Source: Trametopsis cervina (Eukaryota > Basidiomycota > Agaricomycetes > Polyporales > Irpicaceae). Taken from it: a stretch of 64,000 bases of DNA. The stretch covers positions 2,609,470-2,673,469 of the forward strand of contig MU278348.1 of NCBI GenBank assembly GCA_022385755.1. Reading direction: 5' to 3'. Every line of letters starts with the position of its first letter. Within the stretch, counting starts at the first letter, position 1. The notes under the pieces were generated by a model that was given only the letters and a program-made list of their open reading frames with translations, was not told where the DNA came from and made no database searches. Shown here piece after piece: positions 24,610 to 37,457 of the stretch. The translations under genes were made by a program, and so were the position numbers.

Positions 24610-26931
24610 ATGCCTGCACCAGGGTTCGTACACACTTGCTATCCTTCTCACCACCCTATTCATCTCCCAATAGTGCTCAAGGAGGTACAAAGAAACAGAT
24701 TGCGATCAAACACGAGGATGGCGAGCCACTCACAAGATCTGACGTTCAATACGACCTCCTTTATTACCTCTTCAGCGACCAGCAAGCCGTGTTTACTGAC
24801 ACCTACACTACATTACACGGCGACCCAGCTGGCACCAAAGTCACATTTCGAGACCTTTACGTAAACGCCCTCGTACATTCGTCTCGATGCTCAAAGATTT
24901 CTCGCAACAAGCTGCTCGACGCGCCTCAATTCGCGGACGAGTTTGCGAAGATATCTTTGCTGTCTAATATCAACCGCATTAACACTACTATGGCCTGTGA
25001 GTACGCTGTCTTGCCACGCTGCCCCACGCGCCATCTTCGTTCCCTCGACCCTGTGCGTTTGAGCGCGTGTGGCCACACGCGATATGAATATCTCTCTGAT
25101 ATATTGCAAGTATTCTGACAACTCCCTATAGTCTTTCCTGAAATGCGGACCGCACTCAGAACGTACCATTCTGTGCCCTCTCTCCAGAAAACAAACGGAA
25201 ACCTGCAGGACGCGCCACGCATCAAGAATATTCTGAAGTCTTGTCTTCTTCCAACCGAGCTGCAGAATACTCCAGCAACTCCCTCGGATGTACTAAGTCG
25301 TGTGGTATGTGCTGCAGTTTAGCCTCAGGCTGTATTCCTCTTATGTCAGTACTCTAGCGAACCGGTATAGCTCCTCCTACCAGCATCGTAAACCTCATTT
25401 TTATATTCCAAAGTCATTCATCTGTGGGTTCTTTTACCTGTCCACGATGAGTGTATTATTGACTGAGACACATCCCATAGATTCTTGCGCAGACACACTT
25501 TCCTCCTTCTGTTACATATGAGCTACAAGACTTCTTCACCCCCATCAATGTATCTTCTGAGTCCCGAGCTCGCGCTTTCCTGTGGCTATGCTATCATTAT
25601 TACGAAGCTTCCTCTCCAAACCCTTTCAATGACAAATACTCAGAACAGCATCCCGGAACTATACCTAAACTCTATGACCTCTCCTCGGAGGAAGCGCACC
25701 TAGAGAACGTGGATACGCCTGAGGAGAAGAGATGGGGAGAAGAGATGCTTCGCCAGAGGAAACAGTTCATGGCCAACAAGGACAAGGCCGGCTACGTCGC
25801 AGAAGCTTCCGAAGAAGCTCAAGAGGGCCAGACATTGCCACAAAGCGCAAAGCCCAAGGTGACCAAAGGTGGCAAGGGAACAACGAGAACAAGAGCACCT
25901 AGAGACAACGAGCTTCCGATACTTACTCCCCGTGTTCGGCGTAATTTGATAGCACCGCCAAAAGACAGCCTCCAAGCCACGAGTTCCAGTCGCAGTTTAG
26001 TTGAGGATCCAGTCACAGGTATGCGCACAATATTTCTGCCTCGCAGACGAGCCCATTGATATGCCCAAGCAGGGCCTAGCCAACGACCATATCCCATGGA
26101 AGGTCAAGTCCACCTTGACTTACTCCCGCTGGATCAGAACCATCAGCTATCCCTCGCCGTTCCTCCCTCTATGCCCTCTCCACCCTTACGCCCTTCCCCA
26201 CCGGATCGTAACAACAGTTCTATCCATGTCTCACGATCACCCCCAATACCTCCCCGCCAGCACCTTGTAGAGCCATCTACTCTGATACGCTCAGGTTCCA
26301 GTGACGGAGGCCCAATCCGCCACACCCGACGAGCCCGTAGAAAGGAAAGCGGACGACCAGTCTATTATCCACCGGATAGCCCACTACCGGCCTATCGTCC
26401 ACTAGAGAGACACAGGAATGATTCCTATCACTCAAGCAGCTTCCAACATCCGGCAATACCATCCTCGCCGCCGCCTTCTGTGGGCGATCGACTTCCCCCT
26501 GCAAACCGCCCTATGTCGTACAGACATCGCGCATCAAAGGCTCGGCTGGGAACATCTTACACTCATCCTCCGGTCTCTCAGCCAAGGACCATGCTCGAAC
26601 GTATGTGTCTATCTATGCGACTGTCTCGTTAAGTTGTTTACCCATTTGTGTTCGCAGAGGCGTGGCAAGTAGTCATGACCACAGACCCTCTGAGCGACTC
26701 AGATGGAGAACAAGATGAAAACACTCGCTTGGACTTGTGTACGTTTATATCTGACCATGTGCACGGGAGACCACTGACAACAATGTTTCTGTAGTACTCA
26801 GGTTGAAAATTATCAACCGTTTACGAGGGAAGGAACCCACACCTGAACCAGAAGATGAGAGATTGCGGTATGCAAGTCCGACTCCTTTGTCTTCCTATGA
26901 CAATTCATACTCGGGGAGTTTCCATCGATAA
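24610..26931 (+). CDS. Ies1-like INO80 chromatin-remodelling subunit, copy B
   Basis: It is a second Ies1-family gene. Exons 24610-24623, 24674-24996, 25132-25304, 25358-25423, 25481-26018, 26073-26600, 26658-26738 and 26795-26931 join in frame to 619 residues. The order of blocks matches copy A: DGEPLTRSDVQYDLLYYLF, FRDLYVNALVHSSRCSKIS, INRINTTMAFFPEMRTALR, YHSVPSLQKTNGNLQDAPRI, APPTSIVNLIFIF, FPPSVTYELQDFFTPINVSS, ESRARAFLWLCYHYYE and RLKIINRLRGKEPTPEPEDE. The first four introns sit at the same codons as in copy A, proving common descent. It has a longer Pro/Arg-rich C-terminal half than copy A. The 14 nt first exon (MPAPG) is short but phase-consistent. It is inferred to be a nuclear protein. 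Confidence 0.82.
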
Positions 26932-27543
26932 TGGTCCGAGGCTTGGCTCGCGCCGAGAAGATGTATTTATTGGCAACCTCACAACACTACACTGATCAGG
27001 AGATTCAGGGAAGAATCGCCTACCCCGGACGGATGTAACATACCATTACGTTGTAGTCACTATTTTATATGCACTGTAACAGCCTGTTGTGGACTTACCG
27101 AACTTTGACGTAAGGACATGAGTTCTTGCGAATGAGAGTTGCGAAAATTTCCTTGTACCCCATGCAACAATGAGCTATGTACAATTAAGATGAAGTTGGT
27201 ATTATACACAAAGTTAAAGGAGAAGTAAAATGCGCCATAACACCCACGCCACAAGAAAGGGGGAAGCACAGGAGTTGTCAAACTGAACCAGGAGAGAGAA
27301 GGACAAACACAGATGGAAGAAGAAGAGATCCGCTGTTTCTATTCTGAAAGCATAATATTACAATGCGCTAAGACTCCACAATTGAACACAATTGAATGAT
27401 GGTAAGATGAGAGGGACGCTGCTAGTGATGCGGATACAACTGTGAGTTTGAACCAAGATTGTTCGGGAAGTCGACAATAGGGGGGATGAACAGATGGCAT
27501 TTGTATATGTGGTGATAGCGTCCTGGCCGCAACCATAGGGAAA
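26932..27543. other. Intergenic between convergent genes
   Basis: About 610 bp, A/T-rich around 27170-27240, holding the 3' ends of Ies1 copy B and the MIT-domain gene. Nothing else is recognised. Confidence 0.5.
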
Positions 27544-30500
27544 CTATTCGGCAAGCCACTTCTCACACTTCTTGACGTACTTGTCCAGGAGGAGAGCCAT
27601 ATCCCGGATGACGAAGGTGAGAATGACCTTGGCGAAGAACTCGGAGGCACGCCTGAGCTTTATTTCCAACGCCGTCCTCACGTCCGGTGGGAAGGCGACA
27701 TACAACGGGGCCATGGGCTGCATCGACACAGCCTTAGTGTGCTCGTCCAGGATCTGTGCCTGGTTGAACAGCTTCGATAGCACCTGAACGTACAAGGCGG
27801 GAGAATCGAGGCTGAGGTAATATGCAAATGAGTAAAATGAGCGGCAATATATGACGACATGGGATACGCACTTCTTTGCATTCGTTAGTTTATCAAACTG
27901 GCGTGTCAATCTCCCGCCCAATGCCGTAAACTGAAACGAGCCCTTGAGCCTAATTTCAATATTTAAAGCCGAGAGATGAAACGTACCCCGCTGCTCTTTT
28001 TGGTCACGAACCCTTCCCCCACTCCGAGTTTCTTTCCAAAGTTGCTCACAACTCCATCGCATACCGAAGAGAATTCTTCTAGCTTTGAAGACCACATCTC
28101 AGCCTCTTTCTTCCCTATACTCCCGATGCCCATGGCCATCCCGCTGCTGACATTTCCTGCACCAAAGTATTCGACACTCCAGCTCTGAATCTCCTCCAAT
28201 GCCGATGACAGTACCTCCACGACCCGAATCTTCTCAGGTACGTTGTTCAGCTTCGCCCCTCCTTGGGACCAAACTTCTTGAGGTACGTGTAACCGTCGCG
28301 TTATATATCCACCCGTCTTCGAGGTCATTGTTTGTCTCAAGAGTATCATCATGTGGTACGGCTTCCGAAGCGGATCAGGCGGAGCCATGGGAGGTAATGG
28401 TGACAAAGGTGCGACAGGGATGTTTCCATGAGGAATCGGAGGAGGGGGGACGAGAGGTGTGAGTAATGGCTTGGACAGAGGAGGCGACAGCAATACGGGG
28501 TGATTGATCGTAATAGCAGGAGGCGCCTTCGGATTAAGCGGCGACGGTACTGAGACCTTGCGCGGCTGTCCACCAGGACCTGCAGTCTGCGGAGGGAATG
28601 GGTAGGAGTTATTGGTCATTGTTGGCGTTCTTCGAACCGGCTGAGACTCTGCTCTTTGGCGGTTTGCAGCTGACAGATTCGGAACTAGTGTAGGTGTTGG
28701 TCTGTTCATGATTGGTACAGTTGCACTGGAGAGTATAGACTCAGTGGGCGAGGACGCAGAGCTTGTCGAAGGTGGCGCTGAAGTTTTGTTGCGTCGTTGT
28801 GATATTGTACCGCTGGTCGGGGAAGCATTAATCAATGGCGGTTGATCTCGATCTCTCGGGCTGGAACTGGTTAAGTCCGAGCGGACTGAGAACGTTGAAC
28901 CACCTCTTGGTCTTTGACTGAAAGCAGAGTTCTTTGGTGATTCTGGATTGCTTATGGCCCCTCGAGGAAGGGGTGTAAGATCGAACGGAACAGGAGATGG
29001 TAAAGGTGGTAGTGGGTGAGACTCGCGAGGTACGTCTCGCTGAGAGCTGCGTGACCTTGGTCTGTTGTCAACATCGCCTGAGAATGCCTCGAGCCTGTCG
29101 CCATAATGCCGATGATCCCCCTGTTCTTCATGAAGTGCGGCCAGTTTTGTGGCGGAACCAGTGCGTTTGTGACTTATAGAGTGTCCTCGTTGTCGACCGG
29201 AAACGTCGAGGGGCTTAAGTGTGCGAGCAGAGGTGATATCTGGGGGAGGTTCGATGACAGCTGGGGCTGGAGGTAGTAGCGTAGTGGGTGGCGGGGCGAG
29301 AGGCGGGAGACTGGATGGTGCTCTTGGCCTGCCAACCTGTGAGCGCGGGGGAGTAGGGGGTGGCGGACGGCTGGGAGCAGGGGCGGCGGCATATGGATGT
29401 ATGGGGGGGCCAACAGGCGTACGAGGCGATGGTCCCGCAGAACCCGTTTCCATGTTGAACAGGGCTGTGCCTATAGCTAGCAGACCACTAGATGTCTCTG
29501 TAACATCAGCGTATGACGCTGATGCATCATATGCATTAAGTGACTGCTGAGAATCCTGGCGAGAGAGTGAACTCGATGCCTCCGAAGAATCAGAGGTCGG
29601 TGAGGTGGACGAGGGTGACGACGGCTGTGTTGACGTAGTCGAGATGGACACCGCAGAGGAAGGTGGCGAAGTTGTTGGCAGAGGTATACTGTATATCACG
29701 CTAAGGATGTTCATACGATCCGCATACGTATCGTGCTAGAATGGCAAGGTCAGTCAGTCTGCAAGCAATGACAGAGATGCTCTACTGTCAACACTCACGA
29801 TGGACTTCAACCTCCTCACTTCTTCCTCCTGGGCTACTACACTTCTACGACGGCCGTTCTTTCGTCGATGACTCTCCGTGGTGTCTTCGCCTCTCATGAC
29901 CCTTTCCATAACCTCGCTCAGCAACGCCACGCTCTTCCCGTATGCTATCACAGCACCATAAGGGTCGTCGTTTGTTGAGTCGAGCTTGACAGCTTCACGG
30001 GCCAGCTCTAGAGCCTTCGTGAGCGCACGGCGCGACGAAGGCCTCTGTTCCGATGATCGCACTCCAGAAGGTGACAGCAGTAAACGATCTGGCACAATCT
30101 CATTCGCCATGGTAGGTGACTTGTTACCGGGCTTAAGCCGAGACGCGGGAGGAGAGTCAGAGAGGTTGTCTGTTGATGATGCTGCCGTGCTCGCTGGCGA
30201 ATACTTGACATGTCGGGCTTGGGAAAAGGCAGCTACAGCAGCGAGATTGGCCGAGGCAGCTGGTCGGACGTAAGCTTGAGGTGGTGAATAGGAACCACTC
30301 TGGAAATCAAGAGGGCGGTCGGAAACGGGTGGTAAGCCATCATAGATCTCGTACTGCTGTGTTGGCGGAGGCTGAGGGATTGGCTGTGTTGGAGGTGGGC
30401 CGGGCGGTGGGGCATGGACAGCAGCAGAACGCCGCTTGGATATCAACGATGACTTGCTCGGCGCAGTATGGTTCCCTCCGTTCTGTAGTTCTTCCCACTC

Positions 30501-30551
30501 ACGAGGTTTGTGTACTATGGACAGAGGCCTGGTTTCCCAACCTATCTCCAT
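27544..30551 (-). CDS. MIT-domain protein
   Basis: Exons 30551-29799, 29735-27987, 27942-27872 and 27811-27544 join to 946 residues. A MIT-like helical region (about residues 176-260: RRALTKALELAREAVKLDS, AVIAYGKSVALLSEVMERV, QEEEVRRLKSIHDTYADRM) is the kind that binds ESCRT-III tails. It is followed by about 430 residues of Ser/Pro-rich disorder. A conserved C-terminal region follows: PYHMMILLRQTMTSKTGGY, FQFTALGGRLTRQFDKL, FVIRDMALLLDKYVKKCEKW. The protein is likely cytosolic and linked to endosomal or membrane traffic through ESCRT-III, by domain inference. The chosen ATG may not be the true start: coding traces upstream (30552-30650) lie in broken frames. The 44 nt intron at 27986-27943 uses an aag acceptor, chosen because it alone keeps the frame. 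Confidence 0.75.
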
Positions 30552-31624
30552 TTCTGCCCACCGAATCCACTATGGGAAGTCCTAATGCCTGGTCGATGTA
30601 TCCTGAAAGCTGTCGGACTGTAGTTGAAGGGTGGAAGAGATGTAGTCGCGGTCGCACAACAGTATCTGCTTCTGTTCGCCCAGGCTTTGTTGGTACTAAA
30701 CTGCGACCGGATTGGGTTTAGCGGGGCTTCTTATAGTGATGCAGTCTTGAGTGAACGGAGATGACGATATTCGCCACAAAGGAGAGTGAGACAACTGGCC
30801 GTGGTTGGGATGAGAGAAGGAGGAGGAATGCTAGCTGGGGACTGCCTGCAAACAGAGGCGGTCGCGGCGGGAGAAGAGTCTGGGTTTGATAGATACCAAA
30901 TCAGGTAGAGGCAGATGTAGAGCAACAGATCAACCTCCTCCCAACACATTCTACATCGTCTGATTTGCGAACAAATACCAGACGAACTCTGTCAAAATGT
31001 CTACAAGCCTCGAGACCAAATGTTGGTTTCAAGGAGATAAACGGCGCACGACACGACTCGCAACGCAGGTCATCGAGTTTGGAACATCCAACTTGTGGCG
31101 TCTACATACTTTCCTCGTAGCTCTTTCAAATTACTTGTTTGAGACATGAGTTCAAGGAGGGCCTTGTGAATCAGAATCCCCTACTCAGGTATTGGACGGA
31201 ACATGGTGCTACTGTACCAGCTTGAAAGCTCCAGTAGAGTACTGTACTTAGCTGACCGAGGGTCTTACGTTTGCTGATCGCCAATATTACGGCTTCTACA
31301 TGGCTTAGGGCTAATCGAAATCACCGAGTGTGATGGCCATAATATCCAATACTGCCCGGCTCAGGAGAATAAACTTGTGCGACGAAATTGAGTGAAGCTA
31401 TTTTGGTACGTGCTAACAAGGGTCAAAGGAGTGACGGAGCGAAGAGGAGGAACGCGAGATTATGGAAGACAGTAGAAACGACGGTAAGATTCGAAGAGAG
31501 TGAGTAGATATAACGTTCCAGTTCAATGAGCCACCAATAGAGAAACAAGAGGATCAAGAGGCCTGTCCAGAGGGTATCATAGCATCACAATGCCATCACG
31601 GCCTGACTATGCCGATGCTGACAT
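30552..31624. other. Region upstream of the MIT-domain gene and downstream of CDC11
   Basis: No complete gene. The first 100 bp next to 30551 show possible remnants of coding sequence on the minus strand. The remainder has no supported frame. The open + strand frame at 30281-30721 is a shadow of the MIT gene. Confidence 0.45.
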
Positions 31625-33330
31625 TCAATCGCGGAACTCAGACTGGGAACCTTGCGCAGCGAGTCGGCTTTCCAAGTTTCTGCGAATGGAACGACGGAGG
31701 ATTAGTACTGTCTGATGAAACGGGACTGCTGCCTAGAGCCAGTGGAAGCGAAGACGGGGTGCCCTTACCTGAGAGACTCTTCCTTAGCCAACAGTTCTTG
31801 CCTCTTTTCGTTAATCTCCCGTTGGACACGAAGTTCAATCTCGCGCAGCTGCAATGCAACGCATTAGACGGACGTTATTGAATAGACACTTGTCTGAACA
31901 TACCTTCTCCTCCTCTCTGCGAAGCTGTTCTTCCTTAAGACGCACGCTTTGAGTGGCGAGTTCTTCGGGCAGAATAGATGAATCGCTGGGGTTCATAGAC
32001 ATTAACCCATGTTCCGTGAGAAATTGAATTACACTTACGTGGTCTCCGCATGGACGGTCCTCGAAAGCTTCTCCGTACGGTAGGTCTCATACAGGACGTC
32101 GTGTGTCAAAGCCTTCAAGTCAGACAGATGCGTCCTAGAAGAAGGATGAATACACGAGCGTATATAGAAACGGGATGTGAAACATACCCAAGGAGAGCTC
32201 CCCTCAGTCTGCTGAAATCAGAGTGCTTGGGGTTGTCGACCTCCACGATACCCCACGGGTAGATTCTTGCACGAACGGGCTGCCCGTTAATCTCAACTTC
32301 CTCCTCAGAGCCGACAATGGAGAAGGGCATCATTGCCTAAAGACGGTAGGAGTCAACGGCAATGCGAGAGATGCTGAATCCATAGGAACTCACGCGAAGC
32401 TCGCTGTTGTCTTGGATAGTGTCTTCGTCGTCTTCTTCCACATCGTAAGGGAAGTTGTAGAGCGGAATATCGTAGAACTCAATATCCTCCATTACCTGAA
32501 TGCGGAGTAAGAATTCAGCATGTCAACTGAACGGAGCCGGCCAGAAACTCACCCTCTTCTTGAAGCCACGGAGCTCGCTAGGCGTCAAGGAGTCCGCTTT
32601 CCCAATCACAGGGATGACATTGACGCGCGGAGACAAGCGACGCATCAATTCGATGTCCATTTCCCTCAAGCTATACGGAGTAAATGAGCAACTCATACAC
32701 ACCGCTAGCATAGGAACTACTCACGCATGGCCAGTAGGAGGGATGAAGTAGAGTAGGGCGTGAACGCGGTTGTCACGGAAGCGTGGGTTACGCTTGATAC
32801 GAGACTCCTCTGCAAGAATATCATCGTATTGACGCTCGAGGTAGCCCACAATCTCCTGGAAGCTTTGCAAGAACTCAGCTAAGGTATCAGTCACACCTGA
32901 GACTGTGTACGTACGCGAACTCGTTGTCAATGTTGTCCCCAAAGCCAGGTGTGTCGACAATCGTGAGTGCAATGCGAACTCCGTCCTCCTCGAGTTCTGT
33001 GGTGGCAATTTCAGTCTGAGTGTACTACGCGACCAAACGCGTCGGACTGACCAACGTTGACGGGCTTGATCTTAATTCCTTCCTCGAGGTGAGCAGTCTC
33101 GGGGCTGTCACAAATCTTGTGCTGGAGGACCTCAGATTCGCAAAGAGTGTTCACGAAGGTGGTACGCCCAGTGCCGGAAGCACCTGAAAAGCGCGAAACC
33201 GTCAGCGCACACCTCCAATGCCAACGCAGTAGAGCAATTTGGCAGTAACGTGAGACGCACCAACGACCATCACCGTGAACTGAACTCCCTTCTTGACCTT
33301 GTTGCCCCTGCGGCGACCTGCAAAAGACAT
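31625..33330 (-). CDS. CDC11: Septin, Cdc11/AspA class
   Basis: Septins form hetero-oligomeric filaments at septa and bud or hyphal necks. About eleven exons from ATG 33330 can be joined in phase. The polybasic start region [19 protein letters not shown] leads into a P-loop written [12 protein letters not shown], with Arg in place of the usual Lys, as is typical of the Cdc11/AspA class and suggesting weak or no GTP hydrolysis. G3 is VDTPGFGDN and G4 is VIGKADSL. The septin-unique region includes [20 protein letters not shown] and [21 protein letters not shown]-terminal coiled coil of Glu/Arg/Leu heptads ([20 protein letters not shown]) ends QSEFRD. It shares a 252 bp promoter with MSH1. Confidence 0.9.
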
Positions 33331-33582
33331 GGCTGAATGTGTTAAAAGAGATGTGCTTGCAACGACACTGTAACTTGGGTGAATCGACGCGGTCAACAGC
33401 AAACCACGCTGGTAACAGAATTTTGAAGTCCGCAGCTGAATTTGGGCTGGATACAAACCCCGCACGGAGCGCCCGTCGTGCGCGTAAACGCGACGCGACC
33501 GAGTAATATAAGTACGCGATTCCGTGTTCAACTCACCAATTTACCCCCATATAAGTCCCAAGAGTCTCCGCCCCGGGAGCGG
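33331..33582. promoter_or_regulatory. Divergent promoter between CDC11 and MSH1
   Basis: 252 bp between the two start codons. The palindrome-like gcgcccgtcgtgcgcgtaaacgc region around 33468-33490 is G/C-rich. No clear TATA box is seen. Confidence 0.5.
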
Positions 33583-36500
33583 ATGAGTTTGCATACCACC
33601 GGAAAACTCCAGGCAGCATTGCTATGCTACGGTAATTCCTATCTGCAGAGAAGGCGGCTTGCGGCTCTGGCAGGGCCACTGAAGAGGCTGAGTTCCACGC
33701 AAAGGCTACTGTCAGATGCGAAAGGCGATGAGAAGCTCGCTTTATCGGACCCCTCTTCAGTGAAGCAGAAAACGCGTACAAAAAAGAAGCTTATTGAGCT
33801 TCCCACAAGCCTTCTTGGAGGGGAAGGCCTGCTCGTTTCGCCGCTTGACCCGTGGAACGGTGGCTTGCCAGTCCCAGCAGGTATGTTATGTGCAATTGGT
33901 ATCACCCAACACTTATCGAGCATAGGAGATATCAGTTGCTATACTTGACGACCAAAGTGTCCCTCCGAAGTTGAAATCAAAACCGCGCAAAACGTCCAAG
34001 GATGCAGATATTTCAACTGTCAAGAAACCCAGAGGAACCCGTCGCATCCTGGAGGAAAGCGCATCTCCACCAGTGGCAGGTAAATACGTCTCTGGCGCCC
34101 TTCTTGAAAAGTTGGTTACTGATGTGCTTATAGGTGGAAGCAATCTACAACAACCGAGTACGCCTCTCGCCAAGGATATACTCGATAACTTGTCGCGTTT
34201 TTCGCATTGTATTCTATTGACTCGTGTCGGACAATTTTATGAGGTGAGGTGCCGTTATCTAGGATCTATAGTTTTACTTAACTCGCCATCAGTCATACTT
34301 TGATCAAGCAGCCGAGGTTTCAAAGCTGCTGAACATAAAGCTTACCAGCAAAACTTGGGGTGGTCAACGCGTGCCTATGGCCGGCTTTCCCGTGGCAAAC
34401 CTTCACAAATACCTCAAGGTCTTAGTGCAAGATCACCGATGTTTTGTTGCTATATGTGAAGAATTCATGCGCGATCGTAAGCTGGGTCCGAAAGGTGGCT
34501 TCGACCGCCGCGTCAGCCGGATTGTTACTCCTGGGACGCTCATAGATGAGCCATTTATTAACCCTTACGAGAACAACTACCTGCTGTCTGTCTACGCAGT
34601 ACCTACGGGCCCCACTGCGTCATCTCCGGAGGACGCAAGTGACACCGAACTCGGCCTGGCGTGGATGGATGTTTCCACGGGCGATTTCTTTGCAAAGCAC
34701 ATCACTTGGGGTTGCCTTCAAGACGAACTGACCCGCATTAACCCAAAGGAGATTGTCCTGGACGAACGACCCGGAGATGAATTGTCCCAAAGATTGCGTC
34801 AGGACATGATAGCAGAAGGATATTTCGTTTCATCCATCGCGCTACCTGCAGCTGGCCTCACAGAAAAGCACGAAATTGCCAGTGATCCTGAAACAGATGA
34901 TCTAACTTCTCTTATATCTCCGGAGATATCGTCTTCTCTAACTCTGTCTCCTTCAGAGAAAGGCGCCGTTCGGGTGTTGACAGCATATCTATCCGCAAAC
35001 CTTCTGGAGGGTATTCCAACGCTTCTATCCCCTAGTCGAGAAGGGCTCGCTAGCCGCATGCAGATTGACGGACACACTATCAAGGCACTGGAACTGAAGG
35101 AGAGCATGAGAGAAGGGGGTACAAAGGGAAGTCTCTTGAGTGCTATCAAACGCACGACAACGAGCGGGGGTACTCGTTTGCTCTCGCGGTGGATCTGTAT
35201 GTTTATTATCGATGCTTCGGTAGACAACCATCTAACATTCTGAAGGCTCTCCCAGTGCTTCCGTGCAAGAAATCACCGCACGACAGTCCCTGGTGGCATT
35301 CTTGCATTCTAGGCCACATCTCCGAGCAGACCTGGCGAAGAGTCTCTCCCATCTAGAAGATGCCACACGCGTTCTTCAAAAGCTTCTTCATAATAAAGGG
35401 GCCACTGCTGACCTAGTAGCTATTTGCACTACGATTGACGGTTGGAACTCAATCAAGTCCCGTCTCGAGATCGAGAAGAACATGGAGCTTCGCGAACGAG
35501 GTTTGATAAACCAAGACGAGTGGAGTAGCGTGGATGCTGTCTCAAACAAGCTGGACGGTCTGCGTGATCTAGCCTCGAGAATAAGGAATGCAGTCCTCGT
35601 TGAGAACTTACGAGACGACGAGCTCGGTGAAGAGAGTAACAATGCGGAGATCCCTTCATTGTATCTACCCATATGGAAAGGTGCTGCATCTTCATATGCG
35701 TGGAGTATACAGCCCCGGTAAGCTACCAACCATATCTTCCAGATCGGGAGCTTACCTTATCTCGCAGTTCTTCTCCGAAGCTCGCGAAGTTACACAAGCA
35801 GCTACAGGCTTCTGTAGAAGCCAAGGATGTGCTGGAGAAACAGCTTCAGATGGTCTACTGTGCGTGCGCTGGCCACCAATTGTGCTATGCTCATACCGTC
35901 TACAGCGGCACCATCGTTGACTTTGCGTGCCTCTCCCGGACAAGGAATGCATGTTCATATTGGACGAGCGAAACGTGACTCTAGTAGGATCAAGGCGGAC
36001 GATCAGTTTATACCTCTCTCAACTGGTACCTCGATACGCACGTTCTTTTATGTAGTAAGGTATACCTATAGTTTCTCTCCATCGCCTATTTACGTCTATT
36101 CTTAGAAGTGGTCCCAGCTCGGAAACCGTATGGTCGAATTAACAGGAGAAATACAAGATGCAGAAAGAGCAGCATTTGAACTGCTGCGAGCTGACGTGAG
36201 CTATTTACTAAGCCTCTCATCCACCTTGATTCTGACCCTTTCGCATCAGGTGAGCGCACACGCCGCCGAAATTCGAAAGAATTCTCGTATCATTGATGAA
36301 CTTGATGTCGCTGTTGCCTATGCAAACCTCGCTGAAGAGCTGAATTTAGTGCGACCCACCATCACCGACGAGTGAGCGGAATTCAATAGTTGCGAAGGGG
36401 CTCCCATCAATATCACTGATATCTTCTAGCACGAGTTATGATGTGGTGAATGGCCGCCATCCAACGGTGGAGCTCGGCTTATTGGACACAGGCCGAGCAT

Positions 36501-37322
36501 TCAATCCCAACACTGTCTCATTCACAGCGGAGAGTTCTCTGCACCTCATTACGGGGCCCAATATGGCTGGGAAATCAACTCTGCTGCGTCAGACAGCACT
36601 GATCGCCATTCTAGCACAGACAGGGTCATTCGTACCAGCTGACTCAGCAACCATTGGCGTGATAGACAAAATATTCTCTCGAGTAGGTGCAAAGGACGAT
36701 TTATTCCGGAACCGTAGCACGTTCATGGTGGAGATGCTCGAGACAGCCGATATTCTTCGCCGCGCTACCCCGAAAAGTCTGGTGAGTAGATCGAGCCATC
36801 AACTACGGTGCAGAACCAATGAATGTTTCGCAGGTTATCATGGACGAGGTAGGAAGGGGCACAACCATGGAAGATGGTCTAGCCATTGCGTTCGCCACAG
36901 TACATCACCTCCTCTCGCAGACGCGATGCCGGACGCTCTTCGCCACACATTTCCATGAAATAGCCGACTTGCTAGGTTACACAGATACTCACAAAGGCCA
37001 GGGTTCATTCTCACGCGTCAGCTTTTTCTGCACAGATGTGGAAGACACGCTAGTTAGTTCAAGCTCTTATATCATACTTCTGACACTGCTAACCCTCTTG
37101 TAGGACGGCTATTTCACGTACTCTCATCGGCTGAGACCTGGTGTCAACAGGGATAGTCATGGATTGAAAGTTGCCCAGCTTGCTGGCATGCCCGAGAGTA
37201 CTTTGACAATAGCATCGGGTGTCCGCAAGTGGCTACGCGAGAGACGCAACACTGTAACAGCAGCTGACCAATCAGCACTCCAGGCACTTGGCTCAAGCCT
37301 TGCAATAGGCTCAGTTGCTTGA
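33583..37322 (+). CDS. MSH1: Mitochondrial MutS homologue Msh1
   Basis: Msh1 binds mismatches and keeps mitochondrial DNA stable. Twelve exons can be followed. The Arg-rich, acid-poor start ([20 protein letters not shown]) is a good mitochondrial presequence. The mismatch-binding domain has the Phe-x-Glu signature in [15 protein letters not shown]; intron 3 lies right after the Glu codon. The core and lever domains follow ([40 protein letters not shown]). The ATPase has Walker [14 protein letters not shown], a signature block [17 protein letters not shown], Walker [16 protein letters not shown] and the [12 protein letters not shown] motif. The tail [18 protein letters not shown] is the usual helix-turn-helix dimer contact. 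The gene appears intact. The start ATG 33583 is the first in frame. Confidence 0.93.
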
Positions 37323-37457
37323 ACGAGCGACCATTCCTGTCCGCATAGCACTAGATATACCATATAGCTCGAGCTTCATATTCCCGAGATTGGGCAACCG
37401 CGCTATAGCATATATACCAATCTGTAATTCTGATATACACATTATCTGATCCTAATC

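Noticed and set aside
30281..30721. 146-codon + strand open frame
   Set aside because: Mostly antisense to the MIT-domain gene; no domain and no family resemblance.
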